Part shown: in pieces, positions 56,941 to 64,000 of the stretch
Layout of the letters: every line of letters begins with the position of its first letter
Position numbering within the stretch: the stretch's first letter is position 1
From: Ciborinia camelliae
Taxonomy: Eukaryota; Ascomycota; Leotiomycetes; Helotiales; Sclerotiniaceae
Assembly: GCA_025890175.1 (NCBI GenBank)
Contig: JANPYM010000007.1
Span: 1,046,487-1,110,486, forward strand
Reading direction: 5' to 3'
DNA: 64,000 nucleotides
Notes under the pieces: generated by a model
What the model was told of the DNA's origin: nothing
Seen by the model: only the letters and a program-made list of their open reading frames with translations
The model's database searches: none
Position numbers and translations under genes: made by a program

Positions 56941-59900
56941 ATACTTTTTTATTTATTAATTTTAAATTTTTTTTATAAAAATTATTAAAACAAAAAATCT
57001 GTATAATAACAAAATTATTTATAATATAAAATATAATTAATAATTATTATATAATTAATTAATATATTATTTTTAATTTATATATTTTTAAAACAAATAT
57101 TAAAATTAAAAAATTTAAACAAATTAAAATTATTTGTAAATTTTATTTTATAAAAAAATTTAAAACTAATTTATTTATTAATATAAATATTTTGATTTTA
57201 AAATAATATTAAATTAATTATTTTAAAAAATTATTTTAAATTAATATTTATTAAATTAATATTTTAATAAATATTTATATTAAAAAAATATTTTAATAAT
57301 TTTATTTTATATTTATTATTATTATAATATTTATATTTATATATAATATTTTTTATTTAATTATTTAATTTATTTAAAATAAGGATTATAATATATTTTT
57401 TGATTTTAAATAATAATAATTTTTGTTTTTGTTTTTATATATTTTCGATTTTTATATTTAGGAAATTATAATTTGAAATAATTTTAATTATTTTATTATA
57501 ATATTTTATAATTAATAATTTAATAAAATTTATATAATAAATAACAAAATATTTATTTTGTTTAATATATTTTATAAAAAAATTATATAAAATCTAAATA
57601 TTTTTATTAAATTTATTTTATTTAAATAAAATATTAAGTTCTTTAATTTTATATTAAATATTAATTAAAAAATCAAATTTGAAAATAATATTATTATTTA
57701 TAATATTAAGGTTTTTTGTTAAACAAAAAATTTAATTAACTTTTTTTAAGAATTCAATAATGTTTTTTATAATACAAATATAATTACAAATATTTTAGAA
57801 AATAAGTAAATAATTATTTTATTTCAAAATAAATAATAGAATTGTTTTTAATATAAGGGATAATATATATATTTTGTTGGTATTTGTTAATATAGTATAA
57901 TTGATTAAATATTCAATTTATTTTATAAAGCAGGTTATATGTTTTGGATTAAAAAAATTATGTTATTTGGAGCTTTTATTTTTGTTATTATATAGTTTAT
58001 AATTAAATAAAAATATTTTTTTAAAAATCAAATAATTGTTAATTTGTGGGATTTTAATTAGAAGATTATTATTAATATTTATTTTATTTTTATTTAATAA
58101 GATATATTAAATTTGATTATAAATATAAAATTTATTTTTATTATAAATTGTGTTTTTTTTTTATTAATAATTTATAATTATAAAAAATTGTTTAAAATTT
58201 ATTATTATTTTTTATTATAAATAGAAATAATTTAATATTATTATTATAAAATTTAAAAATTTTGTTTTTTTTGTATAATAATAAATTAATTAATTGTTTT
58301 ATTTTTTTTAAAATTTTGTTTGAGGATATATTAATAATATTATTATTTAGTTTTATAATTTTAAAAAACATTTATTTTATTTTTAATATTTTTTTAATAT
58401 ATTATAAAAAAAATATATTTTATTAAAATTATTTAAATATTATTTTGTTTTTTTATTTATATATTTATTTAATTAATATTTGAATAATTTTGATATAATA
58501 ATTATTGTAAATAAAATAAAAACTATTTTTAATTTAAATTATTTAATTTTTTTGGTTTAATTTAAACATTTTATTAGATTAATCGGATAGTTTTATTAAT
58601 ATATTTTTTTTTATATTATATTTATTAATTTATTATAATAATTAAAAATATTTTTCTTTTTTTTTAAAATAAATTTTTTTTTTTTAAAAACAATTAGAAA
58701 ATAATTTGTTAAAAGGAATAAGATTGATTTTTTTATTTTTAATAAAAAACGATTTTTTGATATAATTAAAAACAAATTATTACAATTTAATATTTTAATA
58801 TACGTAAACTTTGTTAACCATATTTTTTATATTAATATTAATTTTTTTTTTAAATTTGATATCGATATTATAATTTATTATATATAGGATAAAATTGTTA
58901 TTTGTAAAAAAAATTAATTTAAAAAAATAAATGTTTAATTAATTTTGTTTTTTAATTATATATTGTATTCGGCGAAGTGGAAATTATAAATTATAAAATT
59001 CGAAATATCAAACATTATTTGGATAATATAAAAAATTTGTTATTTAATTGAATTAGCTTTTTTCTTTTTTTATATTTTTATAGATTATAAAATTATTATT
59101 AATATTATTTATTAAAGAATTTTACAAACTAAAAATATAAATTGTTTAAATTTTGTTTTTATATATATTAGTATATATTTATAATAATTCGATTTTTTTT
59201 TTTTTTATAAGTTTAATAAAAAGTATATTATATTAAATACTTTTTCCTAATTATTTAATAAAAACTATTTATTTTTATCTTTAAAATTAAATTTCAATTA
59301 TATTATTAAATATTAGTATATTATTATTTTAATTGAATTTAATATAGAAATATAAAAAAAACAAAATATTTTATATAATAATTTTATAATTAAAAAAAAA
59401 TATAAAATTAAATAATAATATAATTCAATTTAGTTTTTATTTCGAAAATAATTTTATTTAATATAATAACAATATTTTTTGATTATATATATTAATTAAT
59501 ATAATTAAGAATATTTTATAAATAAAATATAATGTTATAAAATATTTAAAATTTGTATAAATTTATAATTATATTTTTTATAGTTTTTATATTTATAAAT
59601 TATATTATTATTTATATATCTTTTTGGCATTTTATTTTAAATATTGTATTTATTAGATCCGTTGTTATACTTTATATAATATATTTTAATTGATTGATAT
59701 TTTATTTATATTATTTTATATTTTAATTATAAATTTTATTTTTGTTTTATCAATTTTAATAAAGAAATTGAATTATTATATTATTATTATATACAAAATA
59801 TTTAAAAAAATTATGATTATATTTGGGAAATTTATATAAATTACAGTTTAGTAGATAAATATAATTATTAAACGATTTTGGTTTATAAATTGGGGTATAT

Positions 59901-60877
59901 TTAAGATAATTATTTTTAATTATAATAAAAAATTTTTATCCATATTTTAAAAATAATTATTTTTGTATACTAATATATAATGTTTTTACAATATTGTATA
60001 TTATTTTCAGATTAATAGGACAAACAAGAAAATTAATATTATTTACAAAATCGTTTTTCGATTTTTGATTTTAATATTAATAAATATATAAAAATAGTTT
60101 AAGCTTTGTTTTTAGTTTCAAATTATTTTTAATAATTTTGTAAAAATTAATATCAATTTTATATTTAATAAAATTGTTTTTAACTTTAGTTTTAATTTTT
60201 TTTATAAACAATTATTAATTAAGATAATTCTTTTTTTTATATAAATTAATACCTTTGATATTATTAATATAATTAATATAAAAATAAAGCAAATATATAA
60301 TCAATTTTATTATTTTATATTTTTTAAAACCAAAAATTAAATATTATTATATTTTTATAAAAAATATAATATTTTTTTTATAAAAAAGTTTAATAAAAAG
60401 TTATTTCAATAATATATTTACTTTTTTTATATTATTAAATAGATTAACTAATTAACTTATTAATTCGATATTTCGGTTTATTAATATATTTATTTTATAT
60501 TTTTCGTTATATAGCTTAAACTATTTATTGATTTTAACAAAGATTTTTATAAACGTTATGATTTTTAATATAATAAAATTATTAATAACGAATAAAATTT
60601 GAATTATTAAAAAGTTAAATGGTTTTTTGATAAATAAATATTTAATTATAATAAAAAAATTATTTAATATTTGATTTGTTATAAAAAATAAAAGCTTAAA
60701 TATAATAAATAAAAAAATATAAAGAATTTTAATTGTAATAAATTTATTCAAAAATATAAAATTGATATAACGATTTTTACAATAATCTAAGTTTTTTTTA
60801 TATTTAATTTTTTTAATTAATTAATTGTTTTCGAGTTTAATTAATAAAAATATTAATAACTTTTTTTAGGAAATATT

Positions 60878-61072
60878 TGTTATAATAAATTTAAATAAAT
60901 ATTTAAAATTTTAAATATAATTTAAAATATTAGGTATCTTTTTTTGCTAAATTATATAATTGTATAGCTATATTATTTATCTTATATATATAAAAGACTT
61001 TGCTCTTTATAGATATAAGGGCTCTTTAAGCAATATATTATATTTCAATCTTAATGCTTTAGCATTGTAACA
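60878..61072 (+). repeat. right LTR of the outer element
   Basis: 195 bp. Its left part is fully converted to A/T while its right part keeps CTTTGCTCTTTATAG and GCTTTAGCATTGTAACA, the mirror of the pattern in the left LTR. Confidence 0.85.
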
Positions 61073-61278
61073 ATATTATAACTATTAGATTTATTAATGT
61101 TTTTATTTTTTAAAAATGTATACTACAATGTATTTAATAAATTAAGTTTTTTAAGTGATTTTATATTAATTGGAAAACGCAACTTTCTTTTTTACTATTA
61201 TAATGTTCGATTGAAAGAGTTAACAATCTATAATATCAAATAGGGGTAATATACTTTTAGGTTGTTGTTGCGATACCA

Positions 61279-61380
61279 GTGAATCTGCAGGGCAGATTCA
61301 CCGGGGCGCGGCCGCGTGCGGCCGATATGCCCGCGCCCTGTGGGCATATAAGCTCGCAGATCGATCTACGATCGATCTGC
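61279..61380. repeat. GC-rich hairpin cluster 1
   Basis: Four perfect inverted repeats in a row: GTGAATCTGC/GCAGATTCAC (61279-61288 and 61292-61301, 3-nt loop), GGCCGC/GCGGCC near 61,309-61,323, ATATGCCC/GGGCATAT (61325-61332 and 61342-61349) and GCAGATCGATC/GATCGATCTGC (61356-61366 and 61370-61380, 3-nt loop). Confidence 0.93.
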
Positions 61381-61596
61381 ATGCTTTTAACAATATACTA
61401 CCTTACCATTGATATATCAATTATACCACCGAGGTGATTCGACAGTTGTAGTCCAAAAATATAATTAAATTTATTATAAATCGATTATTGCTTGAAAATA
61501 ATAATCAAAAGATTAAAGTATTTAATTCAATTTCGAATAATAATTTTATGCTATAATGTGTTAAGGTATGATGGAAGCATAGGATTAGATTGATTA

Positions 61597-61666
61597 GTAG
61601 GAATCGTAGAATCCTCGCAGAGGATTCTATTATTCCTACGAGAGCGTAGCCGCGTTCGTGCTACGC
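61597..61666. repeat. GC-rich hairpin cluster 2 (nested)
   Basis: A nested double hairpin: outer arms GTAGGAAT/ATTCCTAC (61597-61604 and 61632-61639) enclose TAGAATCCTC/GAGGATTCTA (61607-61616 and 61620-61629, loop GCA). It is followed by GCGTAGC/GCTACGC (61644-61650 and 61660-61666). GCTACGC units repeat on to about 61,690. Confidence 0.93.
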
Positions 61667-61911
61667 ACGGACGCTACGCTACGCGCCGCGCTAAGTTCTA
61701 TAGTCACCCGGTTCAACATAATGGAATATATATTTATTTTTTATAAAATAAAAGATTTTTCAAAACTTAAAAAAACTTTGAATATATATAAAAATAATGA
61801 TTTGCGAAAAGAAGGTTGATTTTTTGATTTAACGATTATTTTTTAAAAAGATTATAAAAAGATTTGATATTAAGGATTATATATTTATACAATTTCAGTT
61901 TCGAATTTAGT

Positions 61912-62035
61912 TGTCACGCCAAAGCCCCTGCCTAGTATGATAATCACGTGATTGATTATGTAACCACCATGATTACATGATCAACGTCTATATTAGATAA
62001 TGTTCTTTCCAAGAGGATCCTTTCCTTTTTAGTAT
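61912..62035. mobile_element. possible terminal fragment of a third LTR element
   Basis: A non-degraded stretch begins TGTCACGCCAAAGCCCCTGC, a common start for fungal LTRs, and contains the palindrome AATCACGTGATT (61942-61953) and further short inverted repeats. It passes directly into strongly RIP-like sequence that continues beyond the window. No second copy is visible here, so it is only a candidate. Confidence 0.35.
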
Positions 62036-64000
62036 AATTCTTTTATTAAATTATATATTTATGATTTTATCTTTATAATTTTATATAATATATATAATAT
62101 AAAAACTATACTTATTTTATTTTATATTTTTATAAAAAATATAAAAAATCTATAAAACAATTTTATATTTCAAAATTTATATTTTTAAAAATATTTTTTA
62201 ATAATTATTTAAATATTTATAAATATTTAACTTTTTAATTAAAAAAGTATAGATTCGTAATAAATTGTAATAATATCGATTTTATGATTATACAAAATAG
62301 TTTAAAGATATTATAATAAGATTTTTATAATATATTAAAAAACAAAATAGTTTTGAAATATTATAATAAGGTTTTTATAAAATATAAATTTGCAATAATT
62401 TATAATAATAATAATTTTATGAATTAAGATTTTAATATAAATAAATTATTTAGATTATTAAATAATAATAAATTTTATATTATAAAATATTTATTAGAAT
62501 ATATGATTGTTAATTAAATATTTATTTATATTTATTTTCAAATAAATTATAATAAATTTTATATGGTGGGGTATTTATTAAAATATTAATTATATTTATA
62601 TATTATTAATTAAATATTTATTTATATTTATTTTTAAATAAATTATGATGGACTTTATATTTATTTTTGAATTGATGTGGAAAGTTTGTTTTATTAATGG
62701 TAAAATAATTTTTTTATTTATTTTTGTTTATAATTATTTTGAAATTAAATTGTTTTTTTAAATAATATATTTTTTTAATAAAATAATAATTAATTAAATA
62801 TATTTTTTTTAATTATTAAAATTTTTTTTTTTAATATAAAATAATTATAATTTATTAATAAACAAATATATTATATTATTTATTGTGTATAGTTTTAATT
62901 TTATTATAATTATATTTTTATTTAATAATATTATTAATAATAATAAAATTTATATTTAATATAATTTTTTTTTAAAAAAAAACGAATTTAATATTATTTT
63001 TTGATTTAAAAAATTCAAAAAAGTTGAGAAATTAAAAAAATTTAATTTAAAAAAATTGATTTTTGGAATTATTTAAATTAATAATATATTTTAAAAATAT
63101 AATAATATAATAATAATTTATAATAAATTTGTTTTGTTTTATAATAATTAAAGAATATTGATTTTTAAATTAAAAAAAAAATTTGAAATTATAAATAGTT
63201 TTGTTATTAATTTTAATAATATTGTGAAAGATAAAGTTTTAATTATTTTTAATTAAAATATATAAATTTTTAATTTTAATATAAAGGTTAATAAGTTTAT
63301 TATTATTTAGAAAAAATATTAATAAAAGATTATTAGTTTTAATATTATTATTTAATAATTTAAAAAAAATATAAAAAAAATAATTATTATAATTATAATT
63401 AGTTTTTATTTTTATTAATTAATATAAATTTTTTTTGATTTAATTAAATTTAGAATTAATAAAGATAAATAATAAATTTTTTAATATAAATTTTGGTAAT
63501 TATAAATAATTTAAAAATTAAATATAGATAATTTTTATATATAAATTAGTTATATAATATATATATTGTTATAGATTAATAATAAAGTTATTATTTATTT
63601 TGTATTTCGATTTTGGATTAATAATTTAAATTTTTTTATATTAGTGGAAGAAATATTTAAAAATTTTATACAAATTTATAGGGATAATAATAGGATTAAA
63701 ACAATTTAAATTAAATATTGCAAATTGTTTTAGAACGAATAATTATTTATTTGATTTTGAAAAGAATTTTAATAATTTTTTATTAAATTTAAATTTATTA
63801 AAAAAATTATAATTAATAATTTTTAATATAAAATTAATAAAGATATAAAATAAATTATAGTTTTTTTGTATAAATATATAATAATTTAGGATTTGGAATG
63901 TGAGATTAATATAATAATTATAAATATTGAGTAATTAAATATGATTAAAAAATGTAAAATAAAATATAAAAAAAAAATTAAGGGAAAAAAAAATGTTTTT
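62036..64000. other. RIP-degraded AT-rich sequence to the window edge
   Basis: Almost pure A/T with no open frame of note. A local direct repeat occurs near 62,505-62,650 (ATTAATTAAATATTTATTTATATTTATTTTNAAATAAATTAT type, two copies about 110 bp apart). Probably the interior of another degraded element. Confidence 0.6.

Larger units (their letters stand above)
49150..56945. mobile_element. inner LTR retrotransposon nested in the outer one, RIP-degraded
   Basis: Equal-length direct repeats of 206 bp at 49155-49360 and 56735-56940 start T(G>A)TTG and end CAACA (CAATA in the left copy), so the ancestral ends read TGTTG...CAACA, an inverted terminal pair. The 5-bp target duplication ATACT lies at 49150-49154 and 56941-56945. 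All LTR differences seen by eye are transitions and there are no indels. The span is 7.8 kb as assembled, but about 6.4 kb once the probable assembly duplication and gap are removed. The interior is saturated with A+T and stop codons; no protein domain can be read with confidence. Confidence 0.88.
46841..61077 (+). mobile_element. outer LTR retrotransposon, RIP-degraded, interrupted by a second element
   Basis: Two direct repeats of equal length, 195 bp (46846-47040 and 60878-61072), begin TG and end TGTAACA (or TGTAATA in the mutated left copy). They align without indels, and by eye every difference is a transition. The 5-bp target duplication ATATT flanks both ends (46841-46845 and 61073-61077). 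Removing the inner insertion leaves about 6.4 kb, a normal size for an LTR element. A TATATATATAAAAG box in both LTRs suggests transcription left to right, so the plus strand is an inference. No intact gag or pol frame survives; superfamily is not determinable by eye. Confidence 0.85.
61078..61911. other. moderately AT-rich segment with GC-rich hairpin clusters, mitochondrial-like
   Basis: Unlike the RIP-degraded flanks, this stretch keeps mixed sequence with C and G in CpA and TpG contexts and two islands of GC-rich palindromes. AT-rich spacers carrying GC-rich hairpins are typical of fungal mitochondrial genomes, so an inserted mitochondrial fragment (NUMT) is a reasonable hypothesis. I cannot name any mitochondrial gene in it. 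It begins directly after the target duplication of the outer element. Confidence 0.4.

Noticed and set aside
1..64000. tRNA genes, rRNA genes, CRISPR arrays, bacterial-type operons and secondary-metabolite or toxin clusters
   Set aside because: None could be supported by eye. I cannot run a covariance-model search, so a missed tRNA is possible.

Overview
This window looks like a nuclear chromosome segment of a filamentous ascomycete (Pezizomycotina; Leotiomycetes/Helotiales is my best guess, not proven). The genes have many short introns of about 48-200 nt with GTRNGT donors and CTAAC/CTGAC-like branch sites. The intergenic DNA is full of (GGTA)n/(CCTA)n repeats. The right third is an A+T-saturated block whose repeats differ by transitions only, the mark of repeat-induced point mutation (RIP).

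The left two thirds (1-45,840) is gene-rich euchromatin. In order it holds: a small repeat-bearing hypothetical gene (+); a two-exon gene for a basic, probably mitochondrial protein (+); a Sec4/SrgA Rab GTPase (-); NCA2 (-); a PPR-like, probably mitochondrial protein (-); a 6 kb gene-poor stretch; a KapC-type bZIP factor (+); ARP5 (-); DAD4 (-); IES6 (+); GOT1 (+); YKT6 (-); the double-cassette helicase SLH1/ASCC3 (+); a large disordered protein with tandem repeats (-); and profilin (+). Seven of these genes (Sec4, NCA2, KapC, Arp5, Dad4, Got1 and Ykt6), plus profilin, were rebuilt here from several exons by matching splice sites to conserved protein sequence, so most are longer than any single open frame.

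Themes: Arp5 and Ies6, which form a heterodimeric module of the INO80 chromatin remodeller, are encoded about 1 kb apart with only the tiny kinetochore gene DAD4 between them. Sec4, Got1, Ykt6 and profilin all serve secretion or polarised growth. NCA2 and the PPR-like gene are neighbouring genes with mitochondrial roles.

The right third (45,841-64,000) has no intact gene. It contains two nested LTR retrotransposons destroyed by RIP. The outer one (46,846-61,072) has 195-bp LTRs and the target duplication ATATT. The inner one (49,155-56,940) has 206-bp LTRs, TG...CA-type ends and the target duplication ATACT. A 10-N gap inside the inner element is flanked by two nearly identical 1.4 kb copies that differ only in homopolymer length, which is best explained as an assembly artefact. 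Right of the outer element come GC-rich nested hairpins reminiscent of fungal mitochondrial DNA, a possible third LTR, and more RIP-degraded sequence to the window edge.
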